Positions 33,202-41,374 of a DNA stretch of 64,000 nt are shown here, piece after piece (the stretch's first letter is position 1; the number at the start of each line of letters is the position of its first letter). Made by a program: the position numbers and the translations under genes. The DNA comes from JANSWY01 sp965243755. Its GTDB lineage: Bacteria > Bacteroidota > Bacteroidia > Cytophagales > Cyclobacteriaceae. The stretch is taken from assembly GCA_965243755.1 (NCBI GenBank), contig CBDEVW010000005.1:124001-188000 (forward strand). Reading direction: 5' to 3'. A model generated the notes under the pieces. That model did no database searches. It worked only from the letters and a program-made list of their open reading frames with translations, and was not told where the DNA came from.

Positions 33202-33399
33202 TCATTGCTTAAGCTCATTAAAATCGGCAATTTCTGTCGGTTTTTCCTGTGTGAATTGCTCCACATATTCGGTAGTAATCTCCTTGTCCTGATATTTTTC
33301 CCGTCTCATCAGGTTGGGTGGTGCTACCATTCCGGTAGAAGCCATCATCATCATGAAGCACATCAGGATAAGCTTCAATGTCCATTTTAATTTTTTCAT
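33202..33399 (-). CDS. Small exported peptide, 65 residues
   Basis: The product starts MKKLKWTLKLILMCFMMMM, a strong signal peptide or membrane anchor, followed by about 40 polar residues (VAPPNLMRREKYQDKEITTE). It has a good terminator directly after the stop. I recognise no family. Position next to the 123-residue exported frame on the same strand suggests a small operon. Its role is unknown. Confidence 0.6.
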   Translation of the reverse strand: MKKLKWTLKLILMCFMMMMASTGMVAPPNLMRREKYQDKEITTEYVEQFTQEKPTEIADFNELKQ

Positions 33400-33460
33400 A
33401 GAAGTATTGGTTTGCCTGTTAGGGCATGGTTAAGAACTCAATTACATTTTGATGGTATTC

Positions 33461-33832
33461 CTATGAAATGGGAGGAAGAGAAGCTTTGGCTTTTGCGATC
33501 AAACTAAGTTGATGATAGTCGTTGAAGTAGGAGAGAAAGGATGATTTACAATGTTGAAATCGGGTATGAGCTTTACAACTAAATGATTTGTTTAGACATT
33601 GGTATGCCCATGATGTTGTGGGGCGAGTTTCGTTTGGAGCAGCAACTAATCTGGTAAGCGAGACAGCCCTTTTTTCGGTTGGCTTTATGCTGAGTTCAAT
33701 TCTTGCAAAGTTGGTAGCAGGAGCTGAAAAGGCTGAGGGAGTAGCACCAATAATACTGGTGATCATAATGGCCAGGAGTACCAGACTGATGGGGTACTTC
33801 TGGGAATTCAGCATATGATCTACTCGCTCCAT
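33461..33832 (-). CDS. Possible small exported protein, 123 residues
   Basis: The frame has an N-terminal hydrophobic segment (YPISLVLLAIMITSIIGA) followed by a polar domain with a Cys pair (CLNKSFSC) and ends KASLPPIS. The second ATG (MLNSQKYP, six residues later) may be the real start. A shorter frame of 76 codons on the plus strand overlaps it, and I favour the minus frame because it is longer, has a signal-like start and the same strand as its neighbours. No family is recognised. Confidence 0.45.
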   Translation of the reverse strand: MERVDHMLNSQKYPISLVLLAIMITSIIGATPSAFSAPATNFARIELSIKPTEKRAVSLTRLVAAPNETRPTTSWAYQCLNKSFSCKAHTRFQHCKSSFLSYFNDYHQLSLIAKAKASLPPIS

Positions 33833-33865
33833 AATTGGTTCATTAACGAATTTGGATGCTTAAAG

Positions 33866-34765
33866 TTAATGCAAATACCGAGCAATTTCACTGGCCAGAA
33901 TTTTGGCTGCCGAAGGGTGCCTTCTAAACCAAAGTTCAGGTTCTATCAGTTCTAATTCTGACAAGCATAAATTGTTTTGATTGTCCCAGATCAGGTCCAC
34001 GCGAGCATAAATAGGGACAGGCTTACAGGCCTTTACTGCATTCAGGGCAAACTCGATATCTGATTTTGAGGGAATGTAATCATGCAGTGTCCCACCAAAA
34101 TCATCCTGCACCCTAAAATCTCCCTGTTTTGCCTTTTTCAATACCGCATGGGTATACTTTCCGCCAAAGATATTTAGTGAAATTTCACCTTTCGTAATTA
34201 CATTTTCCTGGAATTCCTGCAGCAGCATCGCTTCTTTGGAGATCAGTTCTTTAAAGATTGCTTCGTGTTGCTCAATGCCCTGATGGTCAAACAGGTAAGT
34301 ATGTCTTGCTGCTCCGGCAATAGCAGGTTTTAATATGAACTTTTTCCAGGAGGTGTCCTTCGTGATTTCATGTAAGCAACGGGAATCGCCTGTTTCAATA
34401 AAAACTGTAGGTGGGATATTTATGCCCAGGTCTGAAAGATCCCTAAGGTAGTGTTTATCAAGGTTCCATTGAATCAGTTCATAGGGATTGATCAGTAGGG
34501 TTCTGGTTTTAATCGATCTAAGCCATTGATTAAACTCATCAAATCTGTTGAAATAGTCCCAGGTGGTTCTGAAGATCACTGCCCTGGTTTGTGACCAGTC
34601 AAAGTGCGGATCATCCCAGTTGGTTCTGTACGTTCTGAGACCATGTCCCCGACAGGCATCTACCACCAACTGGTCTTCATCCAATACATTCTGAACGTAC
34701 TGATCTATGGACTTTGGGTTGACATAACGGGCTTCCGTAAGTACAGTGATATCATATTGGGCCAT
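33866..34765 (-). CDS. ATP-grasp ligase (RimK / glutathione synthetase-like)
   Basis: The 299-residue protein has the ATP-grasp layout: an N-terminal pre-ATP-grasp domain (residues 1-110; VIFRTTWDYFNRFDEF), the lid region starting WKKFILKPAIAGAARHTYLF with the ATP-binding Lys, LQEFQENVITKGEISLNIFGG, and the C-terminal metal-binding part RVDLIWDNQNNLCLSELELIEPEL with its Asp/Glu/Glu ligands. The pattern resembles uncharacterised RimK-type amidoligases close to DcsG. It should join a carboxylate to an amine with ATP; the substrate is unknown. The gene is followed by oadB upstream on the same strand with a 41-base gap. Confidence 0.85.
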   Translation of the reverse strand: MAQYDITVLTEARYVNPKSIDQYVQNVLDEDQLVVDACRGHGLRTYRTNWDDPHFDWSQTRAVIFRTTWDYFNRFDEFNQWLRSIKTRTLLINPYELIQWNLDKHYLRDLSDLGINIPPTVFIETGDSRCLHEITKDTSWKKFILKPAIAGAARHTYLFDHQGIEQHEAIFKELISKEAMLLQEFQENVITKGEISLNIFGGKYTHAVLKKAKQGDFRVQDDFGGTLHDYIPSKSDIEFALNAVKACKPVPIYARVDLIWDNQNNLCLSELELIEPELWFRRHPSAAKILASEIARYLH

Positions 34766-34806
34766 GCCGCAAAACTAAGAGAATTCCGGAATCAGCAACT
34801 ACCCCC

Positions 34807-36000
34807 TTAACTTAAAAATGAAATCAATACACCTGCGGCAACAGCTGAACCAATCACCCCTGAAATGTTACTTGCCATTGCATATTGTAACAAATGGTTA
34901 GAAGGATCATGTTTAAGCGCAATTTCATTGGCCACCCTGGACGCCATTGGAACCGCACTAAGTCCAGTGGCACCTATCAGAGGATTGATTTTCTTTTTAC
35001 CAAAGAGATTATACACTTTAACAGCCATTATACCACCAGCAATCGAAATAGCAAATGCGATGAAGCCGCCTACGATAATGAGTAATGTCTGGCTATTGAG
35101 AAATGCCTTAGCGGTCATGGTACCACCAACTGCCAGTCCAAGAAACACGGTAGCGGCATTCAATATCGTATCTGAGGCTGCTTTATATAATCTTCCGGTA
35201 ATCGATCCAAGTTCCTTCACTAGGTTTCCAAACATCAGCATTCCCAACAGCGCAACCGAACTAGGAACAAGAATGGCCACCACAGTCGTAATGGCAATTG
35301 GAAATAATATTTTTACAGTCTGCAGGTTTTTAATGGGCCTTTTACTCGGAAATGCCTTGTCCTGCTTTTTCATATTGATTTGCAGTTCTTTTTTGGTCAT
35401 AGTGAATCTTACCACAAAGGGAATGATCACGGGGACCAGTGCCATGTAAGAATAGGCAGCAATGGCTATGGGGCCCAACAAGTGTGGAGCCAATTTTATG
35501 GTGGTGTAAATAGCAGTTGGACCATCGGCACCACCAATTATTCCAAGGGAGGCTGCCTCTTTCATGGTGAAATTAAGTGCCACTGCGGAGATTAATACTG
35601 TAAATATTCCTATTTGTGCGGCTGCACCAAAAAAAGCTAGCCTCAGGTTTCTTAGCATGGGGCCAAAGTCTGTTAGCGCACCTACACCAAGAAAAATTAT
35701 TGGTGGCAGAAAACCAGTTTTGATCAGTGAGTAGTAAATGAAATTCATTATGCCATAATCACTGGCTATGGTGAGCAGGTCGGTACCTTCAGGCACCTTG
35801 TCGACACTCATGCCACCACCGGGTAAATTGGCCAGCAACACTCCAAACGCAATTGGTACCAGCAGTAATGGTTCGTATTGTTTACGAATTCCCAGATACA
35901 GCAAACCAAATGCGATCAGGATCATTAACAAACTTGCCGGATGATCAAAGAAGTCCCCTAGGGCTGTCATTTGATAAAGCTTTTCCAGTAGCTCCATCAA
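34807..36000 (-). CDS. oadB: Sodium ion-translocating decarboxylase, beta subunit
   Basis: The 397-residue integral membrane protein matches the OadB/GcdB/MmdB family. The motif GIIGGADGPTAIYTT (about residues 153-167) contains the Asp (D159) that corresponds to the sodium-binding residue of known OadB proteins. About nine to ten membrane helices are present. It catalyses decarboxylation of carboxybiotin and pumps sodium ions out. The start overlaps the end of the alpha-subunit gene by four bases. Confidence 0.95.
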   Translation of the reverse strand: MMELLEKLYQMTALGDFFDHPASLLMILIAFGLLYLGIRKQYEPLLLVPIAFGVLLANLPGGGMSVDKVPEGTDLLTIASDYGIMNFIYYSLIKTGFLPPIIFLGVGALTDFGPMLRNLRLAFFGAAAQIGIFTVLISAVALNFTMKEAASLGIIGGADGPTAIYTTIKLAPHLLGPIAIAAYSYMALVPVIIPFVVRFTMTKKELQINMKKQDKAFPSKRPIKNLQTVKILFPIAITTVVAILVPSSVALLGMLMFGNLVKELGSITGRLYKAASDTILNAATVFLGLAVGGTMTAKAFLNSQTLLIIVGGFIAFAISIAGGIMAVKVYNLFGKKKINPLIGATGLSAVPMASRVANEIALKHDPSNHLLQYAMASNISGVIGSAVAAGVLISFLS

Positions 36001-37865
36001 TTCAGCTTAAATAAAACATCATCATCCAAAATATCATCTCCATCTGCAAAACAGATTTCTGCGATTACACCACTTACGTCAGCCTTCACCGCATTGGAGA
36101 CCTTCATGGCTTCTATGTAGCAAACGATATCACCTACATTAACATGATCCCCGACCTTTTTCGGTTGCTCTCCTGTGTCTTTGGTAAGGAATACAGTTCC
36201 CTCTAGTGGAGCGGTGATTTCAGCTTTGGAAGCAGCGCCATTAGAATTTGTTGCTGGCTTTACAGCTTGTTGGATTTTCTCATTTGAAGTTGCTTCTGAT
36301 TGGTCATATGAAACATGCACTTTGAACCGCTCACCATTTACATCGATGTTCATGGTTTTCGGTTGATGTACAGTAGATTCGGTTTCCTGGGGTTTGGTCT
36401 CTTTTTTAGACTTTCTTGCTGCCAGGTCCTCTTCAAACAGCTGTTTTACTTTGCCGGATTTGTAATCGATGTATTGTTGGGGGTGCATGGCGTATTCAAG
36501 CAATTCCTCATCATCTTTTCCGGTATCCCAGCCTTTTTCTTTCATTTCCTTTCTGAGGTCATCAAGCACATCGGGTATCAATTCCTGTGGATCGCCTTCA
36601 AAGAATTCTCGTCCCTGTTCTTTGGCCAGGTTTTTAAGTTCATCAGCAACTGGTCCTGGTACCCTTCCTGATTTCCCGAGGATCATATCCCAGGTGTTGT
36701 CATCCAGTAAGGACCATCTTTCCTTACCTTTCATCATTTGCATCACATTTACAAGCGCAGCATTTTTCACATACTGGCTGAATGGTGTTACCAGTGGAGG
36801 ATTTCCCATCATGGGCCAGATATGTTCTACTTCTTCAAAAAGCGCAATCAGCAGTTGATCCTGGGATACTTCAGGTTTGCCATTTTTATTCATCCATTTA
36901 TTGAGGCTGCTGAGGTTTTTCTCCAGATCAGCCATTAAGCTCCCCATCATTCCTCCTGGGAGACCCGGACCAATGAGTAATGAATTCATTAACCTGTTTC
37001 TTGGATTGATGTAATAGCCCAGGAAATCATCAATAAACTCCTGTGTAAGTGACCGGGCTTCCATGTAGGCTTTCATGTTGACATCCGGCACACTGAAGCC
37101 GGCATCTTTTAGCATAGCATGTATGGTCAACACATCCGCATGAACCGTTCCCCAGGATAGAGGCTCCATGGCTACATCTATAATGTCTGCCCCAGCACGT
37201 GCGGCCTCAAGCGACGAAGTGACAGAAAAGCCAGGACCAGAGTGGCCATGGTATTGTACCAGAATATCTTTTTTGATGGCCTTCACCCCTTCAACAATTT
37301 TACCAATTGAAGCGGGTCGTCCGATACCTGCCATATCTTTAATGGCTATTTCTTCGGCCCCCATGTCGATCAGTGTACCGGCCATATTCACAAAGTAATC
37401 TACCGTATGAATATCAGAATAGGTGATACAAAGAGCTGCCTGTGAGATCATGCCTCCCTTTTTTGCATAGTCAATGCTTAATTGAAGGTTTCTTGTATCA
37501 TTCAATCCATCAAAAGACCTTGAAATATCAGTGCCCTGCAATTTCTTCACTTTAAACATCAGCTCCCTTACATCTTTGGAAACCGGGTACATTCTTAATG
37601 CATTCAAGCCTCTTTCCAACATTTGCGTTTGTATGCCGGCATCATTGAATGGTTGTGTCCATTCTCTCACTGAAGTATTGGGATTCTCCCCGTAGAGCAG
37701 GTTAATTTGCTCAAAACCTCCACCATTTGTTTCTACCCTCCTGAAGCAGCCCATATCAATAATGGGGGCAGCTACCTTTTTCAGTTGATCCACCCGTGGC
37801 ATGTACTTACCAGATGATTGCCACATGTCTCGATATACCAGGCATAAGCCAATATCTCTTCCCAT
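35997..37865 (-). CDS. oadA: Oxaloacetate decarboxylase alpha subunit (carboxyltransferase and biotin domain)
   Basis: The 622-residue protein starts LVYRDMWQSSGKYMPRVDQL, close to known oxaloacetate decarboxylase alpha and pyruvate carboxylase B chains. The TIM-barrel carboxyltransferase domain (about residues 1-290) contains CFRRVETNGGG, MLERGLNALRM and QYHGHSGPG. A conserved PYC/OADA middle domain follows to about 480. A Thr/Glu/Lys-rich linker leads to the biotinyl domain, with the lysine K588 in IEAMKVS. It transfers CO2 from oxaloacetate (or a related acid) to biotin. It lies between oadG (five-base gap) and oadB (overlap). The true donor acid could differ, as the family includes other substrates. 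Confidence 0.93.
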   Translation of the reverse strand: MGRDIGLCLVYRDMWQSSGKYMPRVDQLKKVAAPIIDMGCFRRVETNGGGFEQINLLYGENPNTSVREWTQPFNDAGIQTQMLERGLNALRMYPVSKDVRELMFKVKKLQGTDISRSFDGLNDTRNLQLSIDYAKKGGMISQAALCITYSDIHTVDYFVNMAGTLIDMGAEEIAIKDMAGIGRPASIGKIVEGVKAIKKDILVQYHGHSGPGFSVTSSLEAARAGADIIDVAMEPLSWGTVHADVLTIHAMLKDAGFSVPDVNMKAYMEARSLTQEFIDDFLGYYINPRNRLMNSLLIGPGLPGGMMGSLMADLEKNLSSLNKWMNKNGKPEVSQDQLLIALFEEVEHIWPMMGNPPLVTPFSQYVKNAALVNVMQMMKGKERWSLLDDNTWDMILGKSGRVPGPVADELKNLAKEQGREFFEGDPQELIPDVLDDLRKEMKEKGWDTGKDDEELLEYAMHPQQYIDYKSGKVKQLFEEDLAARKSKKETKPQETESTVHQPKTMNIDVNGERFKVHVSYDQSEATSNEKIQQAVKPATNSNGAASKAEITAPLEGTVFLTKDTGEQPKKVGDHVNVGDIVCYIEAMKVSNAVKADVSGVIAEICFADGDDILDDDVLFKLN

Positions 37866-37870
37866 TTGAA

Positions 37871-38107
37871 TTATATTTTTTCGATTTTCTCTATTCGTGC
37901 GGTTCCCTGGGATACAGTCTCTACTGCTGCTGAAATAGCAGCAATTTTCCCAGGATTGATACTTTCTGAAGTAGATTCAGTGCTAAAAAATCTGTTGACA
38001 ATAATGATCAGCAGGTTCCCAATCACTACCACGAGTGCCAGGACGATAAAAACAGTGATCATACCAATCAACAGCAGACTTAGTGCCGATTCCAGATTGT
38101 TTCCCAT
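37871..38107 (-). CDS. oadG: Oxaloacetate decarboxylase gamma subunit
   Basis: The 78-residue protein has one membrane helix (about residues 10-37; LLLIGMITVFIVLALVVVIGN) and a short C-terminal tail, the OadG pattern: the usual GMITVFIVL segment is typical. The gamma subunit assembles alpha and beta and may bind a metal. It is the first gene of the oadG-oadA-oadB operon. A -7-like TTAATTTG lies upstream at 38138-38131. Confidence 0.85.
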   Translation of the reverse strand: MGNNLESALSLLLIGMITVFIVLALVVVIGNLLIIIVNRFFSTESTSESINPGKIAAISAAVETVSQGTARIEKIEKI

Positions 38108-38231
38108 TCGAGTTAATGTTTACCTGCATTCAAATTAAAGGATTTTAATGGGAAAATGAATTTTTACGTAGAATGCTTCGCCAATATATGATTTACTGGC
38201 AGAAATTGGCTTCAAACGGGAAAATGACCGG

Positions 38232-38411
38232 TCAAATTAATGGAAGGAGAACTTTGATGGCTATGAAAACCAATAATGCAATGCCGTAATATTGAATGAC
38301 TTTAAGTCTGTTGATGTGATCCATCCACCAAAGGACAACCCATGGTTTATACAGACCAGTCAAAATGGTGATGGTTAACATTACAATGACCCAATTGATA
38401 ACTGAAATCAT
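38232..38411 (-). CDS. Small two-helix membrane protein, 59 residues
   Basis: This short gene lies between oadG and infB. The translation begins MISVINWVIVMLTITILTG and continues YKPWVVLWWMDHINRLKVIQ, then YYGIALLVFIAIKVLLPLI. Two membrane helices (residues 4-20 and 41-58) flank a short basic-aromatic loop with the pattern KPWxVLWWMDxxNRxKVxxYYG. I recall similar short proteins in other Bacteroidota but know no function. The start codon directly follows the T run of the infB terminator, so it may be read mainly by its own promoter or by read-through. Confidence 0.65.
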   Translation of the reverse strand: MISVINWVIVMLTITILTGLYKPWVVLWWMDHINRLKVIQYYGIALLVFIAIKVLLPLI

Positions 38412-38440
38412 AAAAAAAGCCCCGAAATGTATTCGAGGCT
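38412..38440 (-). terminator. Rho-independent terminator of the rimP-nusA-infB operon
   Basis: On the minus strand AGCCTCGAA (38440-38432) and TTCGGGGCT (38426-38418) form a 9-bp stem with one G-T pair and a 5-base loop, followed by seven T. It starts eight bases after the infB stop. Confidence 0.88.
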
Positions 38441-38447
38441 GTTGTTA

Positions 38448-41318
38448 TTATAATGTTCTTTTAACTTCTCGTTCTTCAAATCCTTCAATGATATCTCCAA
38501 CCTTGATATCGTTGTAGTTTTTGATGCTGATACCACATTCAAAGCCTTGTTTCACTTCATTAACATCGTCTTTGAATCTTCTCAGTTGGTTGATCTCTCC
38601 GGTATAGGTTACAATACCATCCCGGATCAGCCTTACCTGATTATTACGTTTCACATAACCATCGGTCACATAACAACCGGCAACTGTTCCAACCTTAGAA
38701 ATCTTAAATACTTCCCTAACCTCAATGTTACCAGTAATGACCTCTTCAACGGTAGGCGCCAACATTCCTTCCATGGCATCTTTCACATCGTTGATCGCAT
38801 CATAGATAATTGAGTAGAGCCTGATTTCAATCTCTTCGTTTTCAGCTATTCTTCTGGCTCCTGCAGAAGGTCTTACCTGGAAACCAACAATAACGGCATC
38901 TGATGCTGAAGCAAGCAGTACGTCAGATTCTGAAATTTGTCCCACGGCCTTATGAATGATATTCACCTGAACTTCATCCGTAGAAAGTTTTAGTAGAGAA
39001 TCAGAAAGTGCTTCTACAGATCCATCCACATCACCTTTAACGATTACATTAAGTTCCTTGAATGTACCAATTGCCAATCGTCTTCCAATCTCATCAAGTG
39101 TGATATGTTTCTTGGTTCTGATATTTTGTTCCCTAAGGATCTGTTCACGTTTATTAGCAATTTCTCTTGCTTCACGGTCACTGTCCATTACATTGAACTT
39201 GTCTCCGGCTTGTGGTGCACCATCCAGTCCCAGCATCTGCACCGGTGTGGATGGTCCAGCTTCTTTAAGTCGCTTGCCCCGGTGATCTGTCATGGCTTTT
39301 ACCTTACCAAAATGTGATCCAGCAAGCAGCACATCACCAATTCTCAAAGTACCATTTTGTACCATGATGGTAGTAACGTACCCTCTACCTTTATCCAGTG
39401 TGGCTTCTATTACTGAACCAGAAGCATTCTTATCAGGGTTTGCTTTTAGCTCCAATAACTCCGCTTCCAGCAGGACTTTCTCAAGCAGTTCATCAATACC
39501 CTGACCAGTTTTGGCAGATATTTCCTGGCACTGATATTTTCCACCCCAATCTTCTACAAGGATATTAATCCCTGATAGTTCTTCACGGATTTTATCTGCA
39601 TTGGCATTGGGTTTATCAATTTTATTGATTGCAATAATGATTGGCACTCCGGCAACCTGGGCATGATTAATGGCCTCTTTGGTTTGAGGCATCACATTGT
39701 CGTCAGCTGCCACTACAATAATTACGATATCCGTAATTTTTGCTCCCCTGGCCCTCATTGCTGTAAAAGCTTCGTGACCCGGAGTATCAAGGAATGCGAT
39801 CCTTTTGCCAGTCTCAGTCATCACGTCATAAGCACCAATGTGCTGCGTAATTCCTCCGGCTTCACCTTCAGTTACTTTGGCATCACGGATGTAATCAAGT
39901 AATGATGTTTTACCATGGTCAACGTGTCCCATGATGGTTACGATAGGAGCTCTCTCTTCAAGATCTTCCTCCTTATCCACTTCTTCTACTACCTCAGTTT
40001 CGTCTTCAGCAGTGGTGAATTCGGCATCATAACCAAATTCATCAGCAATGATAGTGATTGATTCAGCATCAAGTCTCTGGTTAATGGATACAAACATCCC
40101 CAGACTCATGCAGGTAGAGATTACATCGTTTACTGATACGTCCATTAAGCTGGCAAGGTCACTGGCAGAAATAAACTCAGTTACCTTCAGCTTTTTAGCA
40201 TCTTCCTGCTGCTGCAGCGCTTTTTCTTCTGCCGCCTCAGCTTGTGCAGTTCTTTTTTCTTTTCTGTATTTGGATCTGTTGGTTGCTCCGGCTTTTCCAC
40301 CGCTCAGTTTAGCGAGTGTTGCCTTAATCTGATCCTGAATTTCCTTATCAGAGAGTTCTTCAGTAGGCTTTTGCCTTCTTCCTCCTCCTCTTCTTCTGTC
40401 ACCACCTTGCTGCTGACCTCTGTTGCCCCGATCCTGTCTTTGACCCTGACCTCCCTGCTGGCCGCCCTGGTCAGAACTGATCCTTTTTCTGGGACGTTTT
40501 TTCTTTTCTTTGGACTTATCATCAGAAGATGCGACAGGTTTTGCCTTTTTCTTCTCTGTTGGTAATTCGATTTTACCCAATACCTTCAGTCCACCTAGTT
40601 GCTCTGCTTTGGCCTTAATTACCTTGTCACCTTCTTTCTTAGGTTCTTCAGCAGGCTTTTTCTCAGCTTCTGGTTTTTTCTCAACAGGTTTTTCTTCGGC
40701 TTTAGGCTGAGGTGCTTCTTCCTTGGCTGGCTTTGGCTCTTCAACTTTAGCTGCAGGCTTTTCTTCTACAACTTCTTTAGGTTCTTCCTTCTTAGGTTCT
40801 TCCTTCTTAGGCTCCTCTTTTTTAGGTTCTTCCTTTTTGGGCTCCTCTTCTGCTGCTTTCGCTGCTGGTTTGGGTTTACCTTTATCCAACTCAATTTTAC
40901 CCACTACCTTAATGCCCTGAAGCTTAGGTCTTTCGGTAGGAGCTTTATCTTCCTGATCTTCTTCTTTCTTAGGTTCCGCTTTCTCTACCTCTTCTTTGGT
41001 TTCGCTGGCAACCCCGGAATTATCTTTAATTCTGATTTCCTCCTCATCCTTCTTCTGGGCAGGAGCATCATCAGTGGCTTTGATAACGAGATTGTCGGTG
41101 TGTTTGGAGCCAATAGTGATCTCAGACGCCTCTTCCTTATCAAGGGCAGAGTCGGCAAACTCTTTCGAGAGCATGTCTAGCTGCTCCAAAGTAATTTTGG
41201 AGTTCGGACTTGCATCAACCTCAAAGCCTTTCTGAGAAAGAAAGTCTACGATGGTGCTTCTACCAACATTGAGCTTTCTTGCCACCTGACTTAATCTCAT
41301 AGTTTTTTCCTCTGCCAT
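38448..41318 (-). CDS. infB: Translation initiation factor IF-2
   Basis: IF-2 is the GTPase that positions initiator tRNA on the ribosome. The 956-residue protein has the N-terminal IF2N domain (MRLSQVARKLNVGRSTIVDFL) and a long disordered Lys/Glu/Pro linker (about residues 90-310) with tandem EEPKKEEPKK units. A second IF2N-like domain follows near 380, then the G domain from about residue 460 (G1 GHVDHGKTS, G3 DTPGHEAF, G4 NKID) and C-terminal domains ending FEEREVKRTL. The linker is longer and more repetitive than in E. coli but is typical of Bacteroidota. It is the last gene of the rimP-nusA-infB operon, 56 bases after nusA, and ends in a terminator. Confidence 0.98.
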   Translation of the reverse strand: MAEEKTMRLSQVARKLNVGRSTIVDFLSQKGFEVDASPNSKITLEQLDMLSKEFADSALDKEEASEITIGSKHTDNLVIKATDDAPAQKKDEEEIRIKDNSGVASETKEEVEKAEPKKEEDQEDKAPTERPKLQGIKVVGKIELDKGKPKPAAKAAEEEPKKEEPKKEEPKKEEPKKEEPKEVVEEKPAAKVEEPKPAKEEAPQPKAEEKPVEKKPEAEKKPAEEPKKEGDKVIKAKAEQLGGLKVLGKIELPTEKKKAKPVASSDDKSKEKKKRPRKRISSDQGGQQGGQGQRQDRGNRGQQQGGDRRRGGGRRQKPTEELSDKEIQDQIKATLAKLSGGKAGATNRSKYRKEKRTAQAEAAEEKALQQQEDAKKLKVTEFISASDLASLMDVSVNDVISTCMSLGMFVSINQRLDAESITIIADEFGYDAEFTTAEDETEVVEEVDKEEDLEERAPIVTIMGHVDHGKTSLLDYIRDAKVTEGEAGGITQHIGAYDVMTETGKRIAFLDTPGHEAFTAMRARGAKITDIVIIVVAADDNVMPQTKEAINHAQVAGVPIIIAINKIDKPNANADKIREELSGINILVEDWGGKYQCQEISAKTGQGIDELLEKVLLEAELLELKANPDKNASGSVIEATLDKGRGYVTTIMVQNGTLRIGDVLLAGSHFGKVKAMTDHRGKRLKEAGPSTPVQMLGLDGAPQAGDKFNVMDSDREAREIANKREQILREQNIRTKKHITLDEIGRRLAIGTFKELNVIVKGDVDGSVEALSDSLLKLSTDEVQVNIIHKAVGQISESDVLLASASDAVIVGFQVRPSAGARRIAENEEIEIRLYSIIYDAINDVKDAMEGMLAPTVEEVITGNIEVREVFKISKVGTVAGCYVTDGYVKRNNQVRLIRDGIVTYTGEINQLRRFKDDVNEVKQGFECGISIKNYNDIKVGDIIEGFEEREVKRTL

Positions 41319-41374
41319 ATATTAACTGTTGATTCTCTTTTTTATCTCGTTCTTCAAAATAATTTTTTGGGTGG

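Noticed and set aside
33588..33818. Plus-strand frame of 76 codons with a hydrophobic stretch
   Set aside because: Overlaps the longer minus-strand frame with a signal-like start; neighbours on both sides are on the minus strand.
34865..35449. Frame of 194 codons opposite oadB
   Set aside because: Shadow frame; oadB on the minus strand has intact family motifs and lies in an operon.
40599..41180. Phe/Leu-rich frame of 193 codons that looks like a membrane protein opposite infB
   Set aside because: Antisense of the Lys/Glu-rich linker of IF-2; the hydrophobic composition is an artefact of reading GAA/AAG codons backwards.
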